From positions 992,001 to 1,056,000 of the forward strand of contig CAWEHB010000016.1 in the NCBI GenBank assembly GCA_963808705.1: a DNA stretch of 64,000 bases, in the 5' to 3' direction. Of the stretch, positions 18,704 through 26,726 are shown piece by piece. Both the position numbers and the translations under genes were made by a program. Each line of letters opens with the position of its first letter. Positions within the stretch are counted from its first letter, which is position 1. The notes under the pieces were generated by a model. The model ran no database searches and had not been told where the DNA came from. It was given only the letters and a program-made list of their open reading frames with translations. Source of the stretch: JASHPR01 sp963808705 (lineage in GTDB: Bacteria > Actinomycetota > Actinomycetes > Streptosporangiales > Streptosporangiaceae).

Positions 18704-20170
18704 ATGACAGCGGAGACGATGGACGCGCTGATCCCGCGGATGACCCAGATCTGCGGCCCGGACGGCGTGCTGACCGATCCGGCGCAGCTGGCCACGTACG
18801 AGTGCGACGGGCTCACCTCGCACCGGTGCTCCCCCGGCCTGGTGGTGCTGCCGACCACGGCCGAGCAGGTCGCCGCGGTCGTCGCCGCGTGCGCCGCGGC
18901 GAGGATCCCGTTCGTGGCCCGCGGCTCGGGCACCGGCCTGTCCGGCGGCGCCCTCCCCCGGGCCGACGGCGTCCTGATCGTCACCTCGAAGATGCGCCGC
19001 ATCATCGCGATCGACCCGGACAGCCGGCGGGCCATCGTCGAGCCCGGGGTCACCAACCTGTCCGTGAGCAAGGCCGCGGAGCCGTACGGGCTGTTCTACG
19101 CGCCCGACCCGTCCAGCCAGGTCGTCTGCTCGGTCGGCGGCAACGTGGCGGAGAACTCCGGCGGAGCGCACTGCCTCAAGCACGGCTTCACCGTGCACCA
19201 CGTGACCGGCCTGCAGGTGGTGACCCCGGACGGCGGGCTGACCTGGCTGGGCGACGGCACCGGCGCGGCCCCCGGCTACGACCTGGTCGGCGCGTTCACC
19301 GGGTCCGAGGGCACGCTCGGCATCGTGACCAAGATCATCGTGAAGCTGACCCGGATCCCGGAGGCGGTGACCACCCTGCTGGCCGCGTTCGCGACCATGG
19401 GAGCCGGCGGCGCGGCGGTGTCCGCGATCATCGGCTCCGGCATCCTGCCCGGCGCGATCGAGATGATGGACGCGCTCGCGATCGAGGCCGCCGAGGCCGC
19501 GGTCGCCTGCCGCTATCCCGAGGGCGCGGGCGCGGTGCTGATCGTCGAGCTGGACGGGCCCGCCGGCGACGTGGCCCGGGAGACCGCGGCGGTGCGGGCC
19601 ATCTGCGAGCGGGAGGGCGCCTACGAGATCCGGGCGGCGCACGACGCGGCCGAGCGCGCGGCGATCTGGACCGGGCGCAAGTCGGCGTTCGCGGCGGTGG
19701 GCCGGATCAGCCCGGCCTACATCGTGCAGGACGGCGTGGTGCCGCGGACCGCGCTGCCGGAGGTGCTGGACCGGATCGCCGAGCTGTCCGCGGCCTCGGG
19801 GATCAGGGTCGCCAACGTGTTCCACGCCGGCGACGGCAACCTGCACCCGCTGGTGCTGTTCGACGACACCCAGCCCGGCGCCGAGGAGGCGGCCGAGGAG
19901 GTCTCCGCTGCGATCCTGGACCTGTGCATCAGCCACGGCGGGTCGATCACCGGCGAGCACGGCGTGGGCGCGGACAAGTCCAAGTACATGCCGAAGATGT
20001 TCGGCCCGGGCGACCTCGACACCATGCAGTTGCTGCGCTGCGCGTTCGACCCGGCCGGCCTGTGCAACCCGGGCAAGATCTTCCCGACGCCGCGGCTGTG
20101 CGGCGAGGTGCCCGGCGTGCGCCGCGAGCCGCACCCGCTGGTCGCCTCCGGGCAATTGGAGCAATTTTGA
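18704..20170 (+). CDS. glcD: Glycolate oxidase, FAD-linked subunit GlcD
   Basis: 488 residues, ATG with GGAGGCGAG upstream. The PCMH-type FAD-binding domain shows ARGSGTGLSGGALPRADGVL and FYAPDPSSQVVCSVGGNVAE plus NSGG. The C-terminal FAD-linked oxidase domain has NVFHAGDGNLHPLVLFDD and HGGSITGEHGVGADKSKYMP. Together with GlcE and GlcF it oxidises glycolate (or another 2-hydroxyacid such as lactate) to the 2-oxoacid, passing electrons to the respiratory chain. It is first of three plus-strand genes; glcE begins 33 bp later. D-lactate dehydrogenase is the main alternative for single GlcD proteins, but the full DEF set favours glycolate. Confidence 0.93.
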   Translation: MTAETMDALIPRMTQICGPDGVLTDPAQLATYECDGLTSHRCSPGLVVLPTTAEQVAAVVAACAAARIPFVARGSGTGLSGGALPRADGVLIVTSKMRRIIAIDPDSRRAIVEPGVTNLSVSKAAEPYGLFYAPDPSSQVVCSVGGNVAENSGGAHCLKHGFTVHHVTGLQVVTPDGGLTWLGDGTGAAPGYDLVGAFTGSEGTLGIVTKIIVKLTRIPEAVTTLLAAFATMGAGGAAVSAIIGSGILPGAIEMMDALAIEAAEAAVACRYPEGAGAVLIVELDGPAGDVARETAAVRAICEREGAYEIRAAHDAAERAAIWTGRKSAFAAVGRISPAYIVQDGVVPRTALPEVLDRIAELSAASGIRVANVFHAGDGNLHPLVLFDDTQPGAEEAAEEVSAAILDLCISHGGSITGEHGVGADKSKYMPKMFGPGDLDTMQLLRCAFDPAGLCNPGKIFPTPRLCGEVPGVRREPHPLVASGQLEQF

Positions 20171-20203
20171 GACCGGAACGGGACGTCGCGTGGCGGGCCG
20201 GCC

Positions 20204-21556
20204 ATGACCGCTGACCTGGTCCCGGAGGCGCTCGCGCGGGCCTGCGCCGAGGTCCGCCCGGCCGGACCGGAGGACGCCGTGGCCGGGGTGGCGCCGCGCT
20301 TCGTGGCCCGCCCCGGCGACGTGGCCGAGGCGGCCGCGCTGCTGCGGGCGACCGCGGCCGAGGGCCTGGCGGCGGTCCCGCGCGGAGCCGGGACCAGGCT
20401 GGCCTGGGGCAGCCCGCCGGCCCGGTGCGACCTGGTGATCGACACCCGGCGGCTGAACCGGGTGCTCGAGCACGCCGCCGGCGACCTGGTGGTCCGGGTC
20501 CAGGCCGGGGTCGGGATGGACCAGCTCGCCGAGGTGCTCGCCGCGGCCGGCCAGCGGCTCGCGCTCGACCCCCCGTCGCCCGGCACGTTCACCGGGAACG
20601 GCGCCGGGGCCGGCACGGTCGGCGGGGTCCTCGCCTGCGGGGTGGCCGGCCCGCTGCGGCTTCGTTACGGAACGCCGCGGGACCTGGCCATCGGGATCAC
20701 GGTGGTGCGGGCGGACGGGACCGTAGCCTCCTCCGGCGGCAAGGTCGTGAAGAACGTGGCCGGCTACGACCTCGGCAAGCTGTTCGCGGGCTCGTACGGG
20801 ACGCTGGGGCTGATCGTCGAGGCGGCGTTCCGGCTGCACCCGCTGCCCGGCGCGTCCTCGTTCGTCACCCTGGACGCCGCGGACCCGGCCGCCGCGCACG
20901 CCGCGATCGCGGCCGCGGCCGCCTCGCCGCTGGCGCCGTCCGCGGCGGAGATCGACCGGCCGGCCCGGGAGGCGCCCACCCGGGTCGGCGTCCTGCTGGA
21001 AGGCGACGCCGACGGGGTGGCCGAGCGCTCCGCGCGGATGACCGAGTTGCTGGGCGGCGCCGCCGCGGTGTCGCCGGCGCCGCCCGCCTGGTGGGGACGG
21101 GGCGCTGCCGCGGCGCCCGACGGCACGGTGATCAGGATCGCGTTCTGGGCCGCGGCGCTGCCCGGGGTGCTCGGCGCGATCGACGCCGCCGCGGCCGCCG
21201 CCGGGCTCGACCCCGCGGTGAGCGGTTCCGCGGCGGCCGGCGTGATCTACGCCGCAGTCGACCAGAGCGCGGCGCCCGCCGCGGTGTCGCGGTTCGTGAC
21301 CGGCCTGCGCGCCGCGCTCGGCGGTTCCGCTCCTGCCTCCCCCGCCCCGGCCGCCGCCCCTGCCTCCCTCGCCCCGGCTGCCGTCCCGGCCGGCCTGCCC
21401 CTGGCCAGCGCCGTGGTGCTGCACGCCCCGGCCGAGGTGCGCGCCACCGTCGACCCGTGGGGCCCGGTGCCCGCGCTCACCCTGATGCGGGCGGTCAAGG
21501 ACCAGTTCGACCCCGAGCACCGGATGGCGCCGGGCCGGTTCGCAGGAGGGATCTGA
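20204..21556 (+). CDS. glcE: Glycolate oxidase, FAD-binding subunit GlcE
   Basis: 450 residues. N-terminal FAD-binding half: AVPRGAGTRLAWGSPPARCD, then RVQAGVGMDQLAEVLAAAGQ and LALDPPSPGTFTGNGAGAGT; KVVKNVAGYDLGKLFAGSYG is strongly conserved in GlcE. A low-complexity Ala/Pro stretch at about 380-400 lies before the C-terminal sequence LTLMRAVKDQFDPEHRMAPG, where RFAGGI closes the family pattern. It is an accessory flavoprotein of the GlcDEF complex. The stop overlaps the glcF start (TGATG), so the two are coupled. Confidence 0.93.
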   Translation: MTADLVPEALARACAEVRPAGPEDAVAGVAPRFVARPGDVAEAAALLRATAAEGLAAVPRGAGTRLAWGSPPARCDLVIDTRRLNRVLEHAAGDLVVRVQAGVGMDQLAEVLAAAGQRLALDPPSPGTFTGNGAGAGTVGGVLACGVAGPLRLRYGTPRDLAIGITVVRADGTVASSGGKVVKNVAGYDLGKLFAGSYGTLGLIVEAAFRLHPLPGASSFVTLDAADPAAAHAAIAAAAASPLAPSAAEIDRPAREAPTRVGVLLEGDADGVAERSARMTELLGGAAAVSPAPPAWWGRGAAAAPDGTVIRIAFWAAALPGVLGAIDAAAAAAGLDPAVSGSAAAGVIYAAVDQSAAPAAVSRFVTGLRAALGGSAPASPAPAAAPASLAPAAVPAGLPLASAVVLHAPAEVRATVDPWGPVPALTLMRAVKDQFDPEHRMAPGRFAGGI

Positions 21557-23022
21557 TGGCAGTGCCGCAGGGACCGGACGGACACCGCACGCCGCTGGAT
21601 CCGTCGGGCGAGCTGCGCGGGCTGGCCGGGGACTGCGTGCACTGCGGGTTCTGCCTTCCGGCCTGCCCGACGTACCAGCTGTGGGGCGAGGAGATGGACT
21701 CGCCCCGGGGCCGGATCCACCTGATCACCCAGGTGCTCGACGGCGCCCAGGGCACCGCCGCCACGGCCGCGCACCTGGACCGCTGCCTGGGCTGCATGGC
21801 CTGCGTCACCGCGTGCCCGTCCGGCGTCCGCTACGACCGGCTGATCGAGGCCGCCCGCGGCTGGGCCGAGGACCGTCCGGCCGCCGGGCCGCCGCCCGCA
21901 GCCGGCCAGCCAGTACCCGATGGCCGGCCGGTACCCGCCGAGCCGCCGCCCGCCGGCTGGCGGCCGCTGCCCGCGCGGTCCCGCCGGGACCGGGCGGTCC
22001 GGGCGGCCATCTTCGGGCTGTTCCCGTACCCGGGCCGGCTCCGGGCGGCCATCGCGCCGCTGCGCGCCGCCCAGCGGACCGGCGCCGACGCGCTGATCGA
22101 CCGCAGCGGGCTGGCGGGTCGGCTGTCCCCGGAGCTGGCCGCGGCGCTGCGGCTGGCCCCGGCTCCCCCTCCGGGCTCCGGCGCGCCGGGGCGGGCCGGC
22201 GCACGGTCACCGCGCGTGCCCCGCGGCCTGGCGCTGCCCCAGCGGGTCCCGGCGCGGGGCCCGCGCCGCGCGGTCGTCGGGATGCTCACCGGGTGCGTGC
22301 AGCGCGTCTTCTTCCCCCAGGTGAACGCGGCGACGGCGCGCGTGCTGGCCGCCGAGGGATGCGACGTCATCGTCCCGGCGGGCCAGGGCTGCTGCGGCGC
22401 GCTGTCGCTGCACGGCGGCCGGCAGGCGGAAGCCATGCGGTTCGCGCGGCGGACCATCGAGGAGTTCGAGCGCGCGGGCGTGGACGCGATCGTGGTCAAC
22501 GTGGCCGGGTGCGGCTCGGCCATGAAGGAGTACTCCGAACTGCTGGCCCGCGATCCCGGGTGGAGCCAGCGGGCCGCGGCGCTGGCCAGCCGGGTCCGTG
22601 ACCTCAGCGAGTTCCTCGCGGAACTGGGCCCGGCCGCGCCCCGGCACCCGCTCGACGTCACCGTGGCGTACCACGACGCCTGCCACCTCGCCCACGCCCA
22701 GCGGATCACGGCGCAGCCGCGGGAACTGCTGGCCGCGATACCGGGGCTGCGGCTGGCGGCCATCCCGGACGGCGGCACCTGCTGCGGCTCGGCGGGCATC
22801 TACAACCTGGTCCAGCCAGAGCCCGCCCGCGAGCTGGGCCAGCGCAAGGCCGCAGCCGTCGCGGCCGCCGGCGCGGACCTGCTGGTGACGGGCAACCCGG
22901 GCTGCGCCATGCAGATCGCCTCGGCGCTCGCGGCGCACGGCACCCCGATGCCGACGGCGCACACCGCCGAGGTGCTCGACGCGTCCATCCGCGGCCTCCC
23001 GGCGGGCGCCCTTCTCGCCTGA
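21556..23022 (+). CDS. glcF: Glycolate oxidase, iron-sulfur subunit GlcF
   Basis: 488 residues from ATG 21556, preceded by GGAGGG. Two 4Fe-4S motifs are visible near the N-terminus: CVHCGFCLPACPTY and CLGCMACVTACPSGVRYD. Two CCG domains follow, with GCCGALSLHGGRQ and GGTCCGSAGIYNL, the heterodisulfide-reductase-like ligands. A Pro/Ala/Gly-rich linker of about 60 residues (around 115-215) is longer than usual. GlcF carries electrons from the flavin subunits toward quinone at the membrane. Last gene of the glcDEF operon. Confidence 0.94.
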   Translation: MAVPQGPDGHRTPLDPSGELRGLAGDCVHCGFCLPACPTYQLWGEEMDSPRGRIHLITQVLDGAQGTAATAAHLDRCLGCMACVTACPSGVRYDRLIEAARGWAEDRPAAGPPPAAGQPVPDGRPVPAEPPPAGWRPLPARSRRDRAVRAAIFGLFPYPGRLRAAIAPLRAAQRTGADALIDRSGLAGRLSPELAAALRLAPAPPPGSGAPGRAGARSPRVPRGLALPQRVPARGPRRAVVGMLTGCVQRVFFPQVNAATARVLAAEGCDVIVPAGQGCCGALSLHGGRQAEAMRFARRTIEEFERAGVDAIVVNVAGCGSAMKEYSELLARDPGWSQRAAALASRVRDLSEFLAELGPAAPRHPLDVTVAYHDACHLAHAQRITAQPRELLAAIPGLRLAAIPDGGTCCGSAGIYNLVQPEPARELGQRKAAAVAAAGADLLVTGNPGCAMQIASALAAHGTPMPTAHTAEVLDASIRGLPAGALLA

Positions 23023-23130
23023 CCGCCGGCGGTCATTGCCGCGGCGGCCATCTCGCGTGCTGAATTAGCACCTCTCGCCCGGGAGCTGCCGCCGCTGACG
23101 TCGCAGCGGGACCACGTTGGCATAGGTTGC

Positions 23131-23213
23131 GACATCATGACGACACCGTCCGCGTTCTGTCTGATGTCATGTCAGTTTGACTGTGACCACGGATGATGTC
23201 ATTATGACGTCAT
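23131..23213 (+). promoter_or_regulatory. Promoter with repeated ATGACATCA-type operators and a likely leaderless start
   Basis: A -35 TTGACT (23177-23182) and -10 CATTAT (23200-23205) are separated by 17 bp; six bases later comes the ATG at 23212, so transcription should start at or within a base of the start codon. Three copies of a dyad related to GATGTCAT/ATGACATC lie at 23131-23140, 23161-23175 and 23193-23213; the last, TGATGTCATTATGACGTCAT, covers the -10 and the start. The dyads suit a ribbon-helix-helix repressor, which the gene itself encodes. Confidence 0.65.
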
Positions 23214-23700
23214 GGAGCTGTCAGAGTTCGTCGGGAAGCTGCGCGGGGAGCTGGCCTCGATCACCCGCTTCGCGGGCGAGGACGTGGCCCGGGCGGCGGA
23301 ACTGCTCACCGAGGCGCTGGACTCCTCGGTGCGGCTGATCTTGCTGGACGTGCTGTCGGCCGCGGCCGCGGACATCACGGCGCGGCTGGGCGACACCGTG
23401 GTCGAGGTTCGCCTGGCCGACGGCGAGCCGGCGTTCGTCGTCACGACCGCCCCCCCGGAGGCGGAGTATGACGAGCCTGCCGCGCCCCCGGCCGACGGCG
23501 AGCCGGGTACGGCGCGGCTGACGCTGCGCCTGCCCGACTCACTCAAGGCCCGGATCGAGGCCGCGGCGGCGCGTGACGGCGTGTCGGTCAACACCTGGCT
23601 GGTCCGCGCGGCCGGCCGCTCGCTCGAGGGACCCGCCCGCGGCCGCCAGACGGGCCGCTGGGGTCCCGGACAGCGGATCACCGGGTTCGCCCGGAGCTAG
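23212..23700 (+). CDS. Ribbon-helix-helix protein (HicB/Arc-like), probable autorepressor
   Basis: 162 residues. The N-terminal half (1-75) is helical with no known motif. After an acidic Pro-rich linker, residues 104-138 give a ribbon-helix-helix DNA-binding fold: a beta strand RLTLRLPDSLKARIEAA followed by ARDGVSVNTWLVRAAGRSLE. This resembles HicB-type antitoxin C-termini, but no HicA-like toxin is adjacent. No Shine-Dalgarno exists; the start codon lies in a palindrome six bases after a -10 element, pointing to leaderless translation. A DUF4097 gene follows 27 bp later with a good ribosome-binding site, and the two are probably co-transcribed. Confidence 0.82.
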   Translation: MELSEFVGKLRGELASITRFAGEDVARAAELLTEALDSSVRLILLDVLSAAAADITARLGDTVVEVRLADGEPAFVVTTAPPEAEYDEPAAPPADGEPGTARLTLRLPDSLKARIEAAAARDGVSVNTWLVRAAGRSLEGPARGRQTGRWGPGQRITGFARS

Positions 23701-23727
23701 AACCAATCCGAGAAAAGGAGCTACGTC

Positions 23728-24453
23728 ATGCCCTCCTGGGAGTTCCCCGCCCACGAGCCCGTCGACCTGCAGGTGCGCATCCCGTCCGGAGACATCACGG
23801 TGTCGGCGGTGGCCACGCAGACGGCCACGGTGACGCTCGACGGCAACGACCGGGTCCTCGCCGCCACCCGCGTGGAGTTCGACCACGGCGCGCTGTCCAT
23901 CACCGTCCCCGACCAGCACAGGCTGGTCCGCCACGGCTCGGTGGACGCCACCGTGGAACTGCCCGAACGCTCGTCGTGCGAGGTGCACACCGCGTCCGCC
24001 GACCTCCGCTGCACCGGCGAGCTCGGCGCCCTCGACGTCCACACGGCCAGCGGCGACGTCAGCGCCGAGCGGGTCAGCGGCCCGGCCCGGGTCGACACCG
24101 CGTCCGGGGACGTGTTCGTGGGCGCGGCCGCCGAGGTGACGGCAGAGACCGCGTCTGGCGACGTGAGCATCGGGCAGGTCAGCAGCGGGATCACGGTCCG
24201 CACCGCCAGCGGCGACGTGCAGATCGAGGCGGCGTCCGGCCGCCGGGCCGAGATCAAGGCCGCGTCCGGCGACATCAGCGTCGGGGTGGCGCCGGGCATC
24301 GGGGTGTACCTCGAACTGTCCAGCCTGTCCGGGACGGTCAGCAGCGAACTCGAGCCAGGCGAGGAAACCGGCGGGGCCGACATGACCCTGTCCTGCCGCA
24401 CCATCAGCGGCGACGTGCGGGTCGGCCGGGCCACGCCGACGGCGGCGCGCTGA
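23728..24453 (+). CDS. DUF4097 family beta-strand repeat protein
   Basis: 241 residues, with AAAGGAG ten bases upstream. From residue 60 on, a repeating TASGDV/AASGDI motif recurs about every 17-20 residues (HTASGDVSAERVSGPARVD, ASGDVFVGAAAEVTAETASG), predicting a right-handed beta-helix or adhesin-like fold. No signal peptide or membrane segment is seen, so it appears cytoplasmic. Function is unknown; in actinomycetes such genes often sit next to HicB-like or PadR-like regulators, as here. The repeats are encoded by non-identical DNA, so they are old. Confidence 0.88.
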   Translation: MPSWEFPAHEPVDLQVRIPSGDITVSAVATQTATVTLDGNDRVLAATRVEFDHGALSITVPDQHRLVRHGSVDATVELPERSSCEVHTASADLRCTGELGALDVHTASGDVSAERVSGPARVDTASGDVFVGAAAEVTAETASGDVSIGQVSSGITVRTASGDVQIEAASGRRAEIKAASGDISVGVAPGIGVYLELSSLSGTVSSELEPGEETGGADMTLSCRTISGDVRVGRATPTAAR

Positions 24454-24503
24454 GGCGAGCCGCGACGCGCCAGCCAGAACACGAACGAGAAGGAGATCCA
24501 GTC

Positions 24504-24683
24504 ATGCACCCGAACCTGATGAATCAGCTGGCCAGCCAGCACGCCGACGAGTTGCGCCTGCAGCCGTGCCAGGCACGGCCCCACGTCAGCCGCCCGGGCC
24601 CGCGCAACTCCGTGCGGCACCGCGCCGGCCGGGCGCTGGTCGAGATCGGACTGCGCCTGGCCGGCCCGTCACACGAGGGCTGA
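24504..24683 (+). CDS. Small hypothetical protein, 59 residues
   Basis: Begins MHPNLMNQLASQHADELRLQ after a strong GAAGGAGAT ribosome-binding site seven bases upstream, and ends RALVEIGLRLAGPSHEG. The pattern (short acidic start, a helix with HADELR, then a basic stretch and a second helix) resembles small conserved actinobacterial proteins of unknown role. It lies 50 bp after the DUF4097 gene and is likely the third gene of the ribbon-helix-helix transcript. Confidence 0.72.
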   Translation: MHPNLMNQLASQHADELRLQPCQARPHVSRPGPRNSVRHRAGRALVEIGLRLAGPSHEG

Positions 24684-24695
24684 CCCGGCAGTGGA

Positions 24696-25301
24696 CTACT
24701 CCCCGGCGGGCCAGGCGGACCGGCCGCGCCACTCCCCGGCGCCCTCCGCGTCCGGGGCGCGGAGGGCGGCCCAGACGGCCTTCCGGCAGCCGCCGAGCCT
24801 GGTCCAGCCCCACGTGGCGGACAGGGCCTGGACGACCTGCAGGCCGCGGCCGGCCTCGGCGAGCGGGTCCGGCAACACCAGGACCGGGGGCTCGGGGCCC
24901 GGGTCGGTGACCGCGCACACCATCTGCCCGGCCTGGCGCCACAAGATCAGCTCAACCTGGTCCGCCGTCGCGGCGCTCAGGCCGCAGCCGTGCAGCAGGG
25001 CGTTGGTGACCAGCTCGGACACGATCACCGCGGCGTCCTCGGCCAGCACCAGCAGGCCCCAGCCGCGCAGGGTCTGCCCGGTGAACTCGCGTGCCCCCCG
25101 GCAGGCCAGGCCCGCGTCCCGAGGAGACGAGGCGATCTGGCGGCATACCCAGCGAGCCGCGGGGAGCAGGGCGCCAGGCAGCAGCCCGCCGTGCAGCAGG
25201 GCGCCAGGCAGCAGTTGCTCGGGCACGCCGACGGGCGACGGGTCCTGATCGTAGCGGCGCTCCCGTATCTGGACGGGAGCGCTCTGCTGTCCGTGGGACA
25301 T
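24696..25301 (-). CDS. RsbW-like ATP-binding protein (anti-sigma factor / serine kinase type)
   Basis: 201 residues. A GHKL-type HATPase domain covers about 75-190: N-box AAVIVSELVTNALLHGCGLS, G1-like VTDPGPEPPVLVLPDPLAEA, then GRGLQVVQALSATWGWTRLG and a basic KAVWAAL end. Such single-domain proteins in actinomycetes act as anti-sigma factors or kinases on STAS proteins, or pair with XRE/DUF397 proteins. The N-terminal 70 residues include a duplicated LLPGALL segment from a 30-bp DNA repeat (25166-25214) and are probably disordered. It is divergent from the DUF397 gene. Confidence 0.88.
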   Translation of the reverse strand: MSHGQQSAPVQIRERRYDQDPSPVGVPEQLLPGALLHGGLLPGALLPAARWVCRQIASSPRDAGLACRGAREFTGQTLRGWGLLVLAEDAAVIVSELVTNALLHGCGLSAATADQVELILWRQAGQMVCAVTDPGPEPPVLVLPDPLAEAGRGLQVVQALSATWGWTRLGGCRKAVWAALRAPDAEGAGEWRGRSAWPAGE

Positions 25302-25376
25302 TTCGCAGACCTCGGGACTGGTGCTGATCGAGCGGACGGCTAGCCGTACACCGCTACGATGCCACCCAGGATGTGC

Positions 25377-25403
25377 ATTTGCAAATACTGATGCACGTGC
25401 ATC
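25377..25403. promoter_or_regulatory. Two adjacent perfect palindromes upstream of the DUF397 gene
   Basis: ATTTGCAAAT (25377-25386) and GATGCACGTGCATC (25390-25403) are both perfect dyads, centred 15 bp apart, in the divergent region between the RsbW-like gene and the DUF397 gene. The local AT content is far above its surroundings. A TATCCT at 25412-25417 could be a -10. They are candidate sites for a dimeric regulator acting on one or both genes. Confidence 0.6.
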
Positions 25404-25513
25404 TAAACGTGTATCCTGCGGGGTAGGCGCCTGCCGCTGGCCGTCCTGGCCAGACCCCAGGTCGGCTCTGCGCGGGCGAGGCGTTCCCGATTCCCCCGCA
25501 GAAAGGACACGAC

Positions 25514-25750
25514 GTGGACCTGGCTCACGACAGCATCAAGGACACCCGGCTGGACGGGGTGACCTGGCGCAAGAGCCGCCACAGCAACCCAAGCGGGAAC
25601 TGCGTGGAGATCGCCGAGTTGCCCGACGGAGCGATCGCGATCCGCAATTCCCGGTATCCCGTAGGTCCGGCGCTCGTCTGCGCGCCGGGCGAGTTCGCCG
25701 CGTTCCTGGCCGGCGCCAGGGGCGGGGAGTTCGACAGCCTGCTCAGTTAA
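25514..25750 (+). CDS. DUF397 domain protein
   Basis: 78 residues from a GTG with AGAAAGGA upstream. The whole protein is one DUF397 domain: TWRKSRHSNPSGNCVEIAEL, then AIRNSRYPVGPALVCAPGEF and AAFLAGARGGEFD. DUF397 proteins usually sit directly behind an XRE-family helix-turn-helix partner (BldB-like/ScoW-type systems), and the pair often neighbours an RsbW-like ATPase. Here the ATPase is present and divergent, but no XRE gene exists. The last codons overlap the end of convergent dapF by 8 bp. Confidence 0.94.
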   Translation: MDLAHDSIKDTRLDGVTWRKSRHSNPSGNCVEIAELPDGAIAIRNSRYPVGPALVCAPGEFAAFLAGARGGEFDSLLS

Positions 25751-26726
25751 GCCCGATAACCCCGCTGGGCCAAGTTCGACCAGCAACCAGATCAGTTCGA
25801 CCAGCAACCAGCTTGGGGGGAGCCGGCCCGGGGAGCCGGCCCGGCCAGATTCCCGGCCGGGCCGGCGGGCCGGATCCTGCCAGCCGCCGGTCCAGCCAGG
25901 CCTCGTCCAGAACGCCCTCGGCGACGATCACCGCGGGCCCGGTCAGCAGGCTGGTCGTCTCGCTCAGGGTGACGACCAGGCCGCCGCCAGGAACCTGCAC
26001 CGCCCAGCTACGATCCGGGCGCGCGCGCCCGGCTCCGGCCCCGGCTCCGGCCCCGGCCCCGGAGGGCACCGTTGCCTGCGCCGCCACGGCGGCCGCCACC
26101 GCCCCGGTCCCGCAGGACAGCGTGACCCCCGATCCCCGTTCATGCACGCGCATCTCCAGGTCCCCGTCCCCGCGGACCCGCACCACCTCGACGTTGGCGC
26201 CGTCGGGAAACCGCGCGTGATCCACCGCGGGCGGCGCGGACAGGTCGATGTCGCCGACCGGCACGTCCACCACGCAGGCGAGGTGCGGGTTGCCCAGCGA
26301 GACTTCCAGGCCCTCATACCTCCGGGAGCCGATCACCGCCGTGCTCCGGCCGCGGACCACCGGAGCGCCCATGTCCACGGTTATCTCGCCGCTCGCCTCC
26401 TCCCGTACCTGCCGCGGCCCGGCCCGCGTGGCCACGGTGAATTCCGGGCCCGTGGCCAGGCCGTGCCGCAGCAGGTAGCGGGCGAACACCCGGATCCCGT
26501 TGCCGCACATCTCGGCGATGCTGCCGTCGGCGTTGCGGTAGTCCATGAACCATTCGGCCGGGCCGTCCGCTGACGTCCGCACCGCCCGGAGTATCCCGTC
26601 CGCGCCGAGCCCGGTGCGCCGGTCGCACAGCCTGGCCACGAGATCGGGCGGCAGCACGGCGGCGTCATCGGGATCGGGCAGGATCAGGAAGTCGTTCCCG
26701 GTCCCGTGGCCCTTGGCGAACCGCAT
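25743..26726 (-). CDS. dapF: Diaminopimelate epimerase
   Basis: 327 residues from the ATG at 26726 (MRFAKGHGTGNDFLILPDPD), 43 bp inside the end of miaA. Both catalytic cysteines are present: EMCGNGIRVFARYLL and VTLSCGTGAVAAAVA. The enzyme converts LL- to meso-diaminopimelate for lysine and peptidoglycan. Two oddities: a GAGAGAGAG stretch after the second Cys, and a C-terminal tail of about 45 residues beyond the usual end (AEGVLDEAWL). The tail contains VAGRTDLVAGRTW, encoded by a 21-bp tandem duplication at 25773-25811, and runs into the DUF397 gene. The tail looks like read-through after loss of the normal stop. Confidence 0.95.
   Translation of the reverse strand: MRFAKGHGTGNDFLILPDPDDAAVLPPDLVARLCDRRTGLGADGILRAVRTSADGPAEWFMDYRNADGSIAEMCGNGIRVFARYLLRHGLATGPEFTVATRAGPRQVREEASGEITVDMGAPVVRGRSTAVIGSRRYEGLEVSLGNPHLACVVDVPVGDIDLSAPPAVDHARFPDGANVEVVRVRGDGDLEMRVHERGSGVTLSCGTGAVAAAVAAQATVPSGAGAGAGAGAGRARPDRSWAVQVPGGGLVVTLSETTSLLTGPAVIVAEGVLDEAWLDRRLAGSGPPARPGIWPGRLPGPAPPKLVAGRTDLVAGRTWPSGVIGLN

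Noticed and set aside
18548..21520. 990-codon minus-strand open frame opposite glcD/glcE
   Set aside because: Same reason; the plus-strand genes have clear FAD-binding motifs and ribosome-binding sites.
23212..23700. Classical HicAB toxin-antitoxin pair
   Set aside because: The ribbon-helix-helix end fits HicB, but no small double-stranded-RNA-binding HicA toxin lies on either side.
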